Positions 1 to 10,653 of a stretch of 64,000 nt of DNA are shown piece by piece; position 1 is the first letter of the stretch; every line of letters starts with the position of its first letter. The notes under the pieces are model-generated. The model saw nothing but the letters and a program-made list of their open reading frames with translations, did no database searches and was not told the DNA's origin. The DNA is from Sulfitobacter sp. Lineage in GTDB: Bacteria > Pseudomonadota > Alphaproteobacteria > Rhodobacterales > Rhodobacteraceae. A program made the position numbers and the translations under genes. The DNA lies in the NCBI GenBank assembly GCA_029252045.1, contig JAQXCD010000020.1, forward strand, positions 1 to 64,000, in the 5' to 3' direction.

Positions 1-844
1 CCAGCACCACCTGACGGTCGATTCGGGCAAAGTGATCGCGAAAGAAGGGTTTCACAACTTCGCGTTTGTAGGATTCAAACCGCCGCGCCATCTCGCGGCG
101 CAGGGATTTGCGGGCATCGCCCCCCGCTGCGGGCAGCGGTGCAAATGTCAACACGGGCGAACCTGCCAGATCACCGGGCAGCAGGAACCGGCCCGGCGTG
201 CAATCAGAGAAACCATCGGCGCGGGCCTGTTTGAGATAGCTTGCGAATGCCCCCGCCAATGCTTTGGCTTGCGGCTCTTCCAACTCCACCTGAGGGTCGG
301 TAGCGGCCACCAGTGCCAGATATTCCTGCGCCTGCACACGCGGCGCAATCCGTGCAAGGGTCTGCGCGCACCAGTCGTCATAGCTGATGTCGAGCAAGCC
401 CAGATCGAGCAGCCACTCCCCCGGATAATCGACAATATCCAAGTGGATCGTACGCGGACCTTGCAGGCCGGACAGCAACCCTTTGGGGCGGACACGCAGG
501 CTCAGCCGTAGTTCGGATACCGCACGCGTACTGTCAGGCCAGCTGGGCGTTCTCGCGGTCAACGCCGCCAGATGCGCCTCGTATTCAAAGCGCGGTATCG
601 TATCATCAGGTTGGGGTTGCAGAAACGCGGCCTCAACCCGGCCTTCGCTCGCCGCCACCAGCCCCGGCATACGGCCACGGTCGATAAGGTTGGCCACCAG
701 CGAGGTGATGAAAACCGTGTTGCCCGACCGCGCAAGGCCCGTCACACCAAGCCTGATCACCGGCTCGAAGAATGTCTCCGAGACCGTATCTTGCACAGCT
801 TCAACCTGTCGCCAGATGCCATCAGCAATTTGAGATAGTACCAC
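1..844 (-). CDS. YcjX family (DUF463) P-loop protein, 3' end truncated by window edge
   Basis: Reverse-frame reading gives [68 protein letters not shown]..., running off the left edge; probable GTG start near 844. Confidence 0.75.
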   Translation of the reverse strand, partial: MVLSQIADGIWRQVEAVQDTVSETFFEPVIRLGVTGLARSGNTVFITSLVANLIDRGRMPGLVAASEGRVEAAFLQPQPDDTIPRFEYEAHLAALTARTPSWPDSTRAVSELRLSLRVRPKGLLSGLQGPRTIHLDIVDYPGEWLLDLGLLDISYDDWCAQTLARIAPRVQAQEYLALVAATDPQVELEEPQAKALAGAFASYLKQARADGFSDCTPGRFLLPGDLAGSPVLTFAPLPAAGGDARKSLRREMARRFESYKREVVKPFFRDHFARIDRQVVL

Positions 845-931
845 GCGCGCGCCCGTCCTCGTTACCGAACCCTACATAGGACCGTTTTGCGGGGATTGCC
901 ACAGGCAGGACCGCGCGATAAAGCCCCTTTT

Positions 932-1699
932 ATGCCACGTTATGCCCTTCAGGTTGAATATGACGGCGCGCCCTTCTACGGATGGCAGCGCCAAAAGGAG
1001 TTGCCTTCGGTTCAGGGTGCGATCGAAGACGCGCTGGCCAAGCTGGAGCCGCGCGCCCATACTATCGCCGCCGCAGGCCGAACAGACGCGGGCGTGCACG
1101 CGATGGCACAAGTGGCCCATTGCGATATGGAACGGGACTGGAAGCCGTTCCGCCTGTGGGAGGCGCTGAATTACCACCTCAAGCCCGCGCCGGTAGCAAT
1201 TGTGGACTGCGTAAAGGTGGATGATGATTTCCACGCGCGGTTTTCAGCGCTGGAGCGACACTATCTGTTCCGCATCCTGTGCCGCCGCCCGCCCGCGACC
1301 CACCAGCAAGGCTATGTCTGGCAGATCAAGAACCAACTGGATGTGGAGGCCATGCAAGAGGCGGCAAACCGTCTGCTGGGCGAGCATGACTTTACCACGT
1401 TCCGTTCCACCATCTGTCAGGCGAGAACACCTGTCAAAACGCTGGACCGCCTGACCATCAGCCGTGTCGAGACGCCCCATGGCACCGAAGTGCATTTCGA
1501 CGTGCGCGCAAGGTCTTTCCTGCACAATCAGGTCCGCAGCTTTGTGGGCACACTAGAGCGGGTTGGCAGCGGGACGTTAACGCCGGACGATGTGCAAGCG
1601 GCGCTAGAGGCACGGGACCGCGCAGCTTGCGGTCCGGTCTGCCCGCCCCACGGGCTCTACCTCGCGCATGTTACCTATCCTGAGCCGCCCTTTGCCTAA
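932..1699 (+). CDS. truA: tRNA pseudouridine(38-40) synthase TruA
   Basis: [21 protein letters not shown]...[15 protein letters not shown]; GRTDxGVHA active-site motif. Confidence 0.95.
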   Translation: MPRYALQVEYDGAPFYGWQRQKELPSVQGAIEDALAKLEPRAHTIAAAGRTDAGVHAMAQVAHCDMERDWKPFRLWEALNYHLKPAPVAIVDCVKVDDDFHARFSALERHYLFRILCRRPPATHQQGYVWQIKNQLDVEAMQEAANRLLGEHDFTTFRSTICQARTPVKTLDRLTISRVETPHGTEVHFDVRARSFLHNQVRSFVGTLERVGSGTLTPDDVQAALEARDRAACGPVCPPHGLYLAHVTYPEPPFA

Positions 1700-2184
1700 T
1701 CATTATCGCTGAGGCCTGCCCCCGCGCCAGACAAGCGCGACGCGTCTGATTCAGGCACCAACAACCGCGCAGCAAGACCGCACCATTCCCTATAAATAGC
1801 ATCGGGTAGATCAATACGTTGGACCGTTCCCCGTTTGGCAGGTTTGGTTAGATCCAGCGCCAGCGTGCCACGCTGACCCAGCCACGCGAGATAGGGCAGC
1901 GCGGCCACATAGGACGCCACCAGCGGAACATCATCTGCGGCAACCACACCCGTGGCGAGACCGTCCTGCGCAGTTTCAGCGATGCGCGCAATGTCCAACG
2001 GCAAAGTCATGATCGGGCCATCCGGTAATACAGCCAAAGCCGCAACCAGCACATCGATTTCGCGCCCCGCACCCAGATGTGCCGCAGCAGCCGCGCCAAA
2101 TTGCGCCGCTTGTGCGGGCGGTGCCCCTGCCCCGCGCGCGGCTTTAGCGGCCAGCCCCATCACTTCGTTGGATGAACGGCTCAT
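1696..2184 (-). CDS. DUF3726 domain-containing protein
   Basis: [34 protein letters not shown]; start overlaps upstream stop (ATGA at 2181-2184). Confidence 0.6.
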   Translation of the reverse strand: MSRSSNEVMGLAAKAARGAGAPPAQAAQFGAAAAAHLGAGREIDVLVAALAVLPDGPIMTLPLDIARIAETAQDGLATGVVAADDVPLVASYVAALPYLAWLGQRGTLALDLTKPAKRGTVQRIDLPDAIYREWCGLAARLLVPESDASRLSGAGAGLSDND

Positions 2185-3836
2185 GCCCCGAACACCGGCA
2201 GCCACCAGTCATCTGCCGTCTGAGTCAGCTGATCCGCCAGAGGGGCACCTTGGCACAGGGTAATGCGGGTCCAACGGTCTGATTTGGGATCAAACTTGGA
2301 GGCCCCGAAGAACGACAGCTTGCACCGCAACATGTCGATGGGCAGACAGCTTTGCGCAATCAGGTTGTCGCGGATTTCCGCATAAGGATAACGGGCAGAC
2401 AGGGTCACCCGCTCAACCGCCAGCGCGTGATCGGGATGGCGTGCAAGGAAGGCCGAGACAGGCTCGGCCCCGACAGGTAAATCGTTATAGGCTGCGGCCA
2501 CACGGCGCGCGATATCAAGCGGGGATTCCAGTGCCGCCCCCTCCTCGCTGAACCGCAGGCCCAGACGCGGCTCCATCTTTGCCTCGGAGACATACCAGAA
2601 CTGGCCGCAGTGGTCTGCATCCGCGTAGGCGGCCCCCAGCGCCCAGTCAAATCCCGCCTCTATCTGCGCCCGCAACGCATCCGTGTCGCGCAACGGCGGC
2701 GCAAACGCGCCGTAAGGATCAGACATGCAACCGTCCAGACCATCGACCAATTCCCCGAAAGGCTCGATCAGCAAGGCGGCCATCAGCTCTTGGGTGTTTT
2801 CGCTCAGGTCCGCGACATGCTGCATCGCCGCTTCCAAAGGCAGCTCTTGCGCCAAAGGCTCAGGCTGCAAGACAGTGGCAGCTTGCGCCCATTCTGCCCG
2901 CAGTGCCTCAATCCGCGCCTGATGCGCGGGGTCCGGCACATTCCATTGCGCCAGATGCGCCGCGGCACGCACGGCCAACTCCCCGATCCGCGTGATCTGC
3001 GCAGGTGTCAGATGCGCTATCGCACGCACACGGGCCAATGCCGTCTCACGCGCCATCATCCAGTTGTTCAGCAGCACCGGATGCGTCACCAGAAACGGCG
3101 CCATCCCGAGCCCCGTTGAATTGCCGATCCCCAGATGCCGTTTCAACGCAGGGTCCAGCGGACCACGCCCGACATGTTCAGCCAGCGCATGGGTAAAGTG
3201 CCGGATCAACCAAACAGTCAGCATTTCAGCGGCGAACGGCCCCTCCAGACCCGGCCTTGTGTCATATGTCGCACGGTCCGCGATGCCGAACTTGCCGTTA
3301 CCGTAAACGGCGGTGGTGCGCATGAGGTACCCCACATCCGCAATCATCGCAGCATCTGGCTGACGCCCCGCGCGCAGCGCCTCGACCACATGGGCAAACA
3401 GGCGTACGGATTTATTTGCACGGCTCAGGATCAGATCACGCGGCCCGAAACGCCCTGCCTCTTGCAGCGGCGCGTTCGCAGTGATGCGCGCGATATCCTC
3501 GGCCTCTGGCACACCGTCAAACAGCACATAGGCCGTGTCCCAAGCAGTAGCGATCACACGGTCGGTGCGCATGTCCTCTGGCAGATCGGTCGAGACCGCA
3601 ACTAACGAATAGGTATGCCCGCCCAAATCCACACTAAACACGGCATGGCCGAACCCCTCTTCACACATCACCCACAGGGTGCGGGTGACCTGCGCACGCT
3701 CAGCCGCCAGACGGCGGATCAGACTGCGCAGGAACGACAGCCGCGTGGGAAACATCGAACCCATCCGCGACAGCCGCATGACCTGTGCGGGCTTGCGCAA
3801 TGGCATCTGCGGGGGCGCTTCATAGATGTCTTTCAC
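2181..3836 (-). CDS. conserved hypothetical protein (about 551 aa)
   Basis: Long intact ORF, 4-nt overlaps with both neighbours. Confidence 0.75.
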   Translation of the reverse strand: MKDIYEAPPQMPLRKPAQVMRLSRMGSMFPTRLSFLRSLIRRLAAERAQVTRTLWVMCEEGFGHAVFSVDLGGHTYSLVAVSTDLPEDMRTDRVIATAWDTAYVLFDGVPEAEDIARITANAPLQEAGRFGPRDLILSRANKSVRLFAHVVEALRAGRQPDAAMIADVGYLMRTTAVYGNGKFGIADRATYDTRPGLEGPFAAEMLTVWLIRHFTHALAEHVGRGPLDPALKRHLGIGNSTGLGMAPFLVTHPVLLNNWMMARETALARVRAIAHLTPAQITRIGELAVRAAAHLAQWNVPDPAHQARIEALRAEWAQAATVLQPEPLAQELPLEAAMQHVADLSENTQELMAALLIEPFGELVDGLDGCMSDPYGAFAPPLRDTDALRAQIEAGFDWALGAAYADADHCGQFWYVSEAKMEPRLGLRFSEEGAALESPLDIARRVAAAYNDLPVGAEPVSAFLARHPDHALAVERVTLSARYPYAEIRDNLIAQSCLPIDMLRCKLSFFGASKFDPKSDRWTRITLCQGAPLADQLTQTADDWWLPVFGA

Positions 3837-4816
3837 GGTGCTGCTCCAAAACTGGTCTCGTAGAACCGCAGCCAGTTGCCGCCCATAATCCCGTCAACGT
3901 CCTGCGCGGTGAGGCTGGTCGCCTCAAGCCCCGCCCGGATGTTGCCGAAATCACGGTTGTCGCCAAACCAAGTCGGCATCGGCGGGAAGCCTGCATTGCT
4001 GGCCGATCCCTCGCCATAGTCGATCACCTTGGACCAGCGCCCCACACGCATCCATTCCACAATACTGTCGGGCTGGTCCTGACACAGGTCCGTACCGATC
4101 CCCAAATTCTCGGCACCATAGCGCCGCGTAGCTTCCTCGATCATCTGACAGAAGCTCTCAACCGTGCAGGCAGGCCCGCCCGCCAAATGGTGCGGATAGA
4201 CGGAAAAGCCCAACATACCGCCTGATTGCGTCAGCGCGCCCAACACCTCATCCGACTTGTTGCGCAGGGCCTTGTGCCACCAAGCAGGGTTGGCGTGGGT
4301 GATCGCGATCGGGCGGGTCGAATGTTCAATCGCCTCCAGTGTCGAGCGGTCGCCGGAATGGGACATATCAACCACCAGCCCCACGCGGTTCATCTCCGCC
4401 ACCACCTGACGGCCCATACGGGTCAGGCCTGCATCGTAATCCTCGTAACATCCCGTCGCCAGAAGGCTCTGATTGTTATAGGTTAGCTGCATAAAGCGGA
4501 TGCCAAGCTGGTGACAAATTTCGACCAGCCCGATGTCGTCTTCAATCGGGCTCGGGTTCTGGAAGCCAAAGAAGATGGCCGTGCGCCCTGTTTCCTGCGC
4601 ATGACGCACGCAGGCGGCTGTAGTCCCCTTGAAAATCAGGTCGGGATGAGCCTCGAACCAGCGGTTCCACTGCTCTAGGTTCAGGACCATTTCACGGAAA
4701 CTCTCGTGATAGGCGATGGTGACATGTACCGCATCCACCCCGCCTGCGCGCATCTGTTCGAAAATGCGCGGCGAAAAGTTTGCGTATTGCAGGTTATCAA
4801 TAAGGGGTGATTTCAT
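3833..4816 (-). CDS. membrane dipeptidase-like (peptidase M19) protein
   Basis: MKSPLIDNLQYANFSPRIFEQMRAGGVDAVHVTIAYHE...VVDMSHSGDRSTLEAIEHSTRPIAITHANP...GIGTDL; M19 motifs. Confidence 0.85.
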   Translation of the reverse strand: MKSPLIDNLQYANFSPRIFEQMRAGGVDAVHVTIAYHESFREMVLNLEQWNRWFEAHPDLIFKGTTAACVRHAQETGRTAIFFGFQNPSPIEDDIGLVEICHQLGIRFMQLTYNNQSLLATGCYEDYDAGLTRMGRQVVAEMNRVGLVVDMSHSGDRSTLEAIEHSTRPIAITHANPAWWHKALRNKSDEVLGALTQSGGMLGFSVYPHHLAGGPACTVESFCQMIEEATRRYGAENLGIGTDLCQDQPDSIVEWMRVGRWSKVIDYGEGSASNAGFPPMPTWFGDNRDFGNIRAGLEATSLTAQDVDGIMGGNWLRFYETSFGAAP

Positions 4817-4874
4817 AAAAGTAGGATGGCCCAGCGCGCGCCATCGGTCCAGCAAAAACTATTCCGTGAAGTTG

Positions 4875-5576
4875 TCAAATCTCGACCAAAGCTGCCGCTG
4901 CCAGAACATCGCCTGTCGGCGCACCCGTCGGAGACCCGCCCGCAGGCTCGTCCGAAATCGCAAGCGTAATTTCCGCGCCGCGGTTGCGCAGATTCTCCGG
5001 CAAGGTTACCCGCATCGCAGCACCTTCTTGCAGCAGCCCCAGCGAAACCGGTGCAGCCTCCGGCACAATCGCCCAAAGCTCGAACGCGCGCCCCTGCGCC
5101 TCTTCGCCGGCCACACGGCCCAGTGCAATTTCACCCCGCGACGCATCCAGCACCGCCACCACTAGCAGTGGCACAGACTGCCCGCCCAGCTGTGCCGCAT
5201 AAAGCGGGCCACCCGTCTTGGACACTTCCGGCCCCAAATTCTGGATACCCAAATAGGCCGCCAAAGCGATGGCTGCCAGGCTGAGCCCCTTCCAGACCCA
5301 CAAGCGTTCCCCCAAAGGCACACGCGGGTCGTCGAAAAGTCCCTTTAACAATTTCTTTTTCACACGCTTGGGCGGGACAACCGGTTCGATGCTGTCGGTC
5401 ATCGCCACCAACCGTTCCTGCCAGCTTGTGACAAGTGCGACAAACGCAGGATCATGGGCCAAACGCGCGGTGGCTTGCGACAGCTCCTCGCCCTCCAGCA
5501 GACCCATGGCCAGTTCTGCAGCGATCAGGTCATCGCCCTGCGGCATGTCATCGGTCATATCACTGTTCTCATTCAC
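4875..5576 (-). CDS. anti-sigma factor (RskA-like)
   Basis: N-terminal DDLIAAELAMGLLEGEEL, central TM segment, C-terminal RskA-like domain; directly follows an ECF sigma gene. Confidence 0.75.
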   Translation of the reverse strand: MNENSDMTDDMPQGDDLIAAELAMGLLEGEELSQATARLAHDPAFVALVTSWQERLVAMTDSIEPVVPPKRVKKKLLKGLFDDPRVPLGERLWVWKGLSLAAIALAAYLGIQNLGPEVSKTGGPLYAAQLGGQSVPLLVVAVLDASRGEIALGRVAGEEAQGRAFELWAIVPEAAPVSLGLLQEGAAMRVTLPENLRNRGAEITLAISDEPAGGSPTGAPTGDVLAAAALVEI

Positions 5577-6141
5577 GGCTCATACACTCCCGAAGAGAGA
5601 TCAGCCCACGGCGCAACCATGTGCGCATGGTGTTGAGCGGAACCGAAAACGCCTCGGCCAGATCCGCATAGGATTGCCCGTCCAGATAGGCACCGCGTAC
5701 GGCGGCACCGCGATCCTCGGCCAATTCATCCAGACAGGAAACCAGCCGCCGCGCCTCGCCACGCGCCACCGCCAGCTGCTCCGGCCCCGCACCCGATGCG
5801 GCCAACTCAAGACCCGGTGTATCGATGTCCACATGACCTTTGCGCGTCGCACGCAGACGGTCAATGGCAGTATTCCGCGCGATCGTGATCAGCCACGTCA
5901 TCGGGCTCAGCCCGTTGGACTGATAGCGCGATGCGTTCTTCCAAATCTTTACAAAACTGTCCTGCATCGCGTCCTCTGCCGCTGCCCGATTGCTCAACAC
6001 ACGCAAGGACACGCCAAAGAGTTTCGCAGAAGTCGCATCATAGAGCGCGTTGAACGCCGCGAGGTCGTTCATTGCAACACGGGCAATCAGCATTTCTATC
6101 TGTTCGCGGTCCATCAAACGCCCTTGCTCCACTTCACCCAT
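5569..6141 (-). CDS. RNA polymerase sigma factor, ECF sigma-70 family
   Basis: AFNALYDATSAKLFGVSLRVL...AEDAMQDSFVKIWKNA...MTWLITIARNTAIDRLRATRK...YLDGQSYADLAEAFSVPLNTMRTWLRRGL. Confidence 0.9.
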   Translation of the reverse strand: MGEVEQGRLMDREQIEMLIARVAMNDLAAFNALYDATSAKLFGVSLRVLSNRAAAEDAMQDSFVKIWKNASRYQSNGLSPMTWLITIARNTAIDRLRATRKGHVDIDTPGLELAASGAGPEQLAVARGEARRLVSCLDELAEDRGAAVRGAYLDGQSYADLAEAFSVPLNTMRTWLRRGLISLRECMSRE

Positions 6142-6203
6142 GACATTGGCGCAGCGATCCGTAAAGTCAAACTGCGATCCCCCCTTTTTCAAAGGAAACG
6201 CCA

Positions 6204-6809
6204 GTGACTGACAAGACAATCGAATATTTCTATTCTGCACATTCCGCATATGCTTATCTGGGTGCACCGACACTTTTGCGAATTGCGCAAGATGCGGGAT
6301 GGCAGGTGGTCCACCGCCCGTTCGACTTCTGGCCCGTGCTGGACGCCACAGGCATTCCCGGCTTCAAACAGCGCAGCGTCGCGCATGTGGAATACTTCTT
6401 CGGCAGGGAGCTGCGCCGCTGGGCCCAATGGCGCGACCTGCCCATGATCCACCACCGTCCGACACACCACGACAACCCGCTTGCCCTTGCCAATGGCATG
6501 ATCATCGCCGCACAGGATCCAGACCGCCTCAGCTTTGCCATCCTGCAAGCCCACTGGCGGGATGATGCGGATATTGCAGACGTAGATACACTGATCGGGC
6601 TGGCCGATGCTTGTGGCGAATACAGTGCTGCGGTGATGGCAGCGGCTACCTCCCCGAGTGTTCAGGCCAGACACGCCGCCAATACCGCCGAGGCCATTGC
6701 GCGCAATGTGTTCGGCTCCCCCACTTACTTCGTGCGCGGTGACATGTTTTACGGGCAGGACCGGCTAGAGATGCTTGCCCGCGCAATCGCACAACCTTTT
6801 GACCCCTAA
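6204..6809 (+). CDS. 2-hydroxychromene-2-carboxylate isomerase / DsbA-fold family protein
   Basis: IEYFYSAHSAYAYLGAPTLLRIA...NPLALANGMIIAAQ...VFGSPTYFVRGDMFYGQDRLEML. Confidence 0.85.
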   Translation: MTDKTIEYFYSAHSAYAYLGAPTLLRIAQDAGWQVVHRPFDFWPVLDATGIPGFKQRSVAHVEYFFGRELRRWAQWRDLPMIHHRPTHHDNPLALANGMIIAAQDPDRLSFAILQAHWRDDADIADVDTLIGLADACGEYSAAVMAAATSPSVQARHAANTAEAIARNVFGSPTYFVRGDMFYGQDRLEMLARAIAQPFDP

Positions 6810-6878
6810 AATCGCTCTGGGAAATGCAGGCCAGCCATGGTTACCTGCCGTCAAATCACCCATAGGAAAGCCCCCGCC

Positions 6879-8075
6879 ATGCAGACCCCTTCCCGCACCA
6901 GTTATGATGTTATTATCATTGGCGGGGCCATTTATGGCTCATCCGTTGCGTGGTGGTTGACCCAGATGGCAGGGTTTGACGGGACTGTTCTGGTGGTAGA
7001 GCGGGACCCGACCTACAGCTTTGCCTCCACCTCGCACACCAACAGCTGCATCCGCCAGCAGTTCAGCAATGCGACGAATATCAAGGTCAGCCAGTTCGGC
7101 GCGCAGTTCATCCGCAACTTCCGCGACTTTATGGGCGGCAACCCGGAGGTGCCAAACCTGACATTGCAGAGCTTTGGCTATCTCTATCTGGCGGATACGC
7201 CGGAATTTGCAGGAGCGCTAAAGCAATCCCAAGCAGTACAGCAGGCGCTGGGTGCTGCCACCCGCCACATGAGCCGCGACGAAATCGCCGCAGCTTATCC
7301 CTTCTACCAGCTGGACGATATTCTGGCAGGGAACCACAATTTGGTGGACGAAGGATATTTTGACGGCGGCACGATGTTTGACTGGTTCAAACGCAGCGCC
7401 CGCGCAAACGGAGTGGAGTATATCCACGCCGAAGTCTCGGCGATCAACCGGGACGGCGATGCCGTCCAAAGTGTCACCCTGTCGGACGGCACGCAGGTCG
7501 CTTGCGGGACGGTTGTCAACGCCTCCGGTCCGCGGGCGGCGGCAACGGCGCGGATGGCGGGGCTGGATATTCCCGTGGTGCCGCGCAAACGCTATACGTT
7601 CATCTTTGACGCCGCACAGCCGCTGGACTGTGATCTACCGCTGACGATTGATCCATCAGGCGTGCATTTCCGCACCGACGGCAAATACTACATGGCAGGC
7701 TGCCCGCCCGAAGACGATTATGATGCGCCCTATGATGATTTTACCTTTGATCACAGCATTTGGGAAACCAAGGTCTGGCCCGCCGTAGCATCCCGTGTGC
7801 CGCAGTTCGAGGCCGTGAAAGTGATCAACGAATGGGTCGGTCACTACGCCTATAACACGCTGGACCAGAACGCCCTTCTGGGCCGCGCAGACAGCTGCCC
7901 GAACTTCATCTTCGTCAACGGCTTTTCCGGTCACGGGCTACAACAATCCCCCGCCATCGGGCGGGGCATCGCCGAGCTAATCGCCTACGGGGAATACCGC
8001 AGCCTAGATCTGGCTGCCTTTGACGTGAACCGCGCCGCCCGTAACGAAAGCTTTCTTGAAACTGCAATCATCTGA
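6879..8075 (+). CDS. FAD-dependent oxidoreductase (DAO family)
   Basis: YDVIIIGGAIYGSSVAWWL dinucleotide-binding motif; C-terminal NGFSGHGLQQSPAIGRGIAELI. Confidence 0.9.
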   Translation: MQTPSRTSYDVIIIGGAIYGSSVAWWLTQMAGFDGTVLVVERDPTYSFASTSHTNSCIRQQFSNATNIKVSQFGAQFIRNFRDFMGGNPEVPNLTLQSFGYLYLADTPEFAGALKQSQAVQQALGAATRHMSRDEIAAAYPFYQLDDILAGNHNLVDEGYFDGGTMFDWFKRSARANGVEYIHAEVSAINRDGDAVQSVTLSDGTQVACGTVVNASGPRAAATARMAGLDIPVVPRKRYTFIFDAAQPLDCDLPLTIDPSGVHFRTDGKYYMAGCPPEDDYDAPYDDFTFDHSIWETKVWPAVASRVPQFEAVKVINEWVGHYAYNTLDQNALLGRADSCPNFIFVNGFSGHGLQQSPAIGRGIAELIAYGEYRSLDLAAFDVNRAARNESFLETAII

Positions 8076-8092
8076 TCCGAACTGGAAGTCCA

Positions 8093-8536
8093 ATGCCCGT
8101 CACCATCCGCCCCGTTACCCCCGAAGACCACGCCGCATGGCAGGAACTGTTCAAAGGCTATGCCGCATTCTACAAGGTCGAACAGACCCAAGCGATGCGC
8201 GATACGGTTTGGGGATGGCTGAACGATCCGGCCCATGGCTCCAACTGCCTTCTGGCGGTTCTGGACGGTAAGATCATCGGCTTCACCCATTACCGCCCCT
8301 TCGCCTCGACCCTGCGGGCCATCAATAACGGCTTTCTGGATGATCTATTTGTTGATCCCGCCACGCGCGGATCAGGGGCGGCGCAAGCGCTGATTGATGC
8401 GGTTGCCGACAAAGGCCGAGAAAACAGCTGGGGTGTCATCCGCTGGATCACAGCCGATGACAATTACCGCGCGCGCGGCGTCTATGACCGCGTCGCCACC
8501 CGCACACCCTGGGTCACCTACGACATCAAACTTTAA
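8093..8536 (+). CDS. GNAT family N-acetyltransferase
   Basis: MPVTIRPVTPEDHAAWQELFKGY...FLDDLFVDPATRGSGAAQALIDAV. Confidence 0.9.
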   Translation: MPVTIRPVTPEDHAAWQELFKGYAAFYKVEQTQAMRDTVWGWLNDPAHGSNCLLAVLDGKIIGFTHYRPFASTLRAINNGFLDDLFVDPATRGSGAAQALIDAVADKGRENSWGVIRWITADDNYRARGVYDRVATRTPWVTYDIKL

Positions 8537-8565
8537 GACACTAACCGAATAGACTGGAAACTCAC

Positions 8566-10650
8566 ATGACCACGCAAGAGGCACGCCTTGGCGTTGATAT
8601 CGGCGGTACATTCACAGACGTGGTGCTGGAGGCGGGCGGGCAGAGTTTCTCAACAAAAGTGCTGACCACCTATGCCGCCCCTGAACAGGCCATCATCGAC
8701 GGCATGCATATCGTCTGCGGCAAGGCAAACCTCACCCCGCGCGATATCACCCAGATCATCCATGGCACCACTTTGGCGACAAATGCGCTGATCGAGCGGC
8801 GCGGCGCGAAGACGGCCCTCATCACCACCGAAGGTTTTCGCGATGTGATCGAGATGCGCACCGAGTCGCGGTTCGAGCAATATGACCTGAACCTCACCCT
8901 GCCCGAGCCGCTGCTGCCTCGCCAGATGCGCTATACCGTGCCGGGCCGTATCGATGCCACAGGCGCCGAGTTGCGGCCCCTAACCGCAGCCGACATCGAA
9001 CCAGTGGTCGAAGCTATTGCAATCGCAGGCTATGAGAGCGTCGCGATCGGCCTGCTGCACAGCTACCTCAACCCAGCGCACGAACGCCTTGTGCGCGACG
9101 TGCTGGCCGCCCGCCTGCCCGATGTGATGATCTCGCTCAGCTGTGAGGTCAGCCCGCAGATGCGCGAATACGAACGTTTCAATACGGTCGTCGCCAACGC
9201 CTATATCAAGCCGCTGATGAAATCCTATCTGGGCCGCCTTGAGGACCGACTGCGCGACGAGGGTGTGGATTGCGCAATCTTCCTGATGCACTCGGGTGGC
9301 GGCATCATCTCCATCGAGAACGCCGCCGATTTTCCCGTGCGGCTGGTTGAATCCGGCCCTGCCGGCGGGGCAGTCTTTGCCGCCCACATCGCTGCGCGCT
9401 ACGGGCTGGATAAGGTGCTCAGCTTTGACATGGGCGGCACCACGGCCAAGATTTGCCTGATCCAGAACCAGACGCCCAAAACCTCCCGCGTGTTCGAGGT
9501 CGCCCGCAGCTACCGATTCAAGAAGGGCTCGGGCATGCCAATATCAATACCCGTGATCGACATGGTCGAGATTGGTGCAGGCGGCGGATCACTGGCCCAT
9601 GTCGATGCCCTGCGCCAGATCCGTGTCGGGCCGGAAAGTGCAGGGTCCGAGCCCGGCCCCGCTTGTTATGGCCGCGGCGGCGCGCGCCCTGCGGTGACAG
9701 ACGCCGATCTGGTGTTGGGCAAACTGGACGGCAAGAACTTCGCCGGTGGCTCCATTGTGCTGGACGAAGACGCCGCCCGCACTGCCGTGCTGAAAGTACT
9801 GGGTGAACCGCTGGATCTGGACGCAAAAACCGCCGCTTTCGGTCTGGCCGAGGTGGTGGATGAAAACATGGCCAACGCAGCGCGTGTGCATGCGGTCGAG
9901 AATGGCGAAGACCTGTCAGACTACACCATGATCGCCTTCGGCGGTGCTGCCCCCCTGCACGCGGCACGCCTGTGCGAAAAACTGGGGGTCGAGCGGTTGC
10001 TGGTGCCACCCGGTGCGGGTGTCGGCTCTGCCATCGGGTTCCTGCGTGCGCCCTTCAGCTTTGAGGCAACACGCTCGGTCTACATGACACTCGCAGGCTT
10101 CAAACCCGAAACCGTCACCGAATTGCTGTCCGAGTTGCGCAGCGAGGCGACCGCCTTTGTCCGCACCTGCGCACCAGACGCCGAAATTATCGCGGAATAC
10201 AAAGTTTACATGCGCTATAAGGGTCAAGGTTGGGAAATCCCGATCACCCTGACGCCGGAGCAGGTCCAAAACCCCGACAAGGCCATATTCGAGGAACGGT
10301 TCAACGCCGATTACACCCGCCTGTTCGGCCGCCCTGTTGCAGGCATGGATATCGAGATTACAGTCTGGTCGGTCAACGCGACCACCCCACCTCAGCCCGT
10401 GGAGCCAGTACAACAGGAAACCGGCAGCTCCGTTGCCGTAATGAACGGCAAATGCAGCTTTTTCGACGCGGCCTTGGGCGCAAATGTGAACGGCTACATC
10501 CACCACCGCAACAAACTGGACAGCGGCGCCACAATAAAGGGGCCCGCAACCATCACCGAAGACGAGACAACCATCATCATCCCGTCCAGCCGCAAGGCCA
10601 TCCGCCAGCCCGACGGCTGTATCGACATCACCACACAGATAGAGAGCTGA
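8566..10650 (+). CDS. hyuA: hydantoinase/oxoprolinase family protein, subunit A
   Basis: RLGVDIGGTFTDVVL...HGTTLATNALIERRG...FDMGGTTAKICLI...IGAGGGSLAHVD. Confidence 0.93.
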   Translation: MTTQEARLGVDIGGTFTDVVLEAGGQSFSTKVLTTYAAPEQAIIDGMHIVCGKANLTPRDITQIIHGTTLATNALIERRGAKTALITTEGFRDVIEMRTESRFEQYDLNLTLPEPLLPRQMRYTVPGRIDATGAELRPLTAADIEPVVEAIAIAGYESVAIGLLHSYLNPAHERLVRDVLAARLPDVMISLSCEVSPQMREYERFNTVVANAYIKPLMKSYLGRLEDRLRDEGVDCAIFLMHSGGGIISIENAADFPVRLVESGPAGGAVFAAHIAARYGLDKVLSFDMGGTTAKICLIQNQTPKTSRVFEVARSYRFKKGSGMPISIPVIDMVEIGAGGGSLAHVDALRQIRVGPESAGSEPGPACYGRGGARPAVTDADLVLGKLDGKNFAGGSIVLDEDAARTAVLKVLGEPLDLDAKTAAFGLAEVVDENMANAARVHAVENGEDLSDYTMIAFGGAAPLHAARLCEKLGVERLLVPPGAGVGSAIGFLRAPFSFEATRSVYMTLAGFKPETVTELLSELRSEATAFVRTCAPDAEIIAEYKVYMRYKGQGWEIPITLTPEQVQNPDKAIFEERFNADYTRLFGRPVAGMDIEITVWSVNATTPPQPVEPVQQETGSSVAVMNGKCSFFDAALGANVNGYIHHRNKLDSGATIKGPATITEDETTIIIPSSRKAIRQPDGCIDITTQIES

Positions 10651-10653
10651 ACC

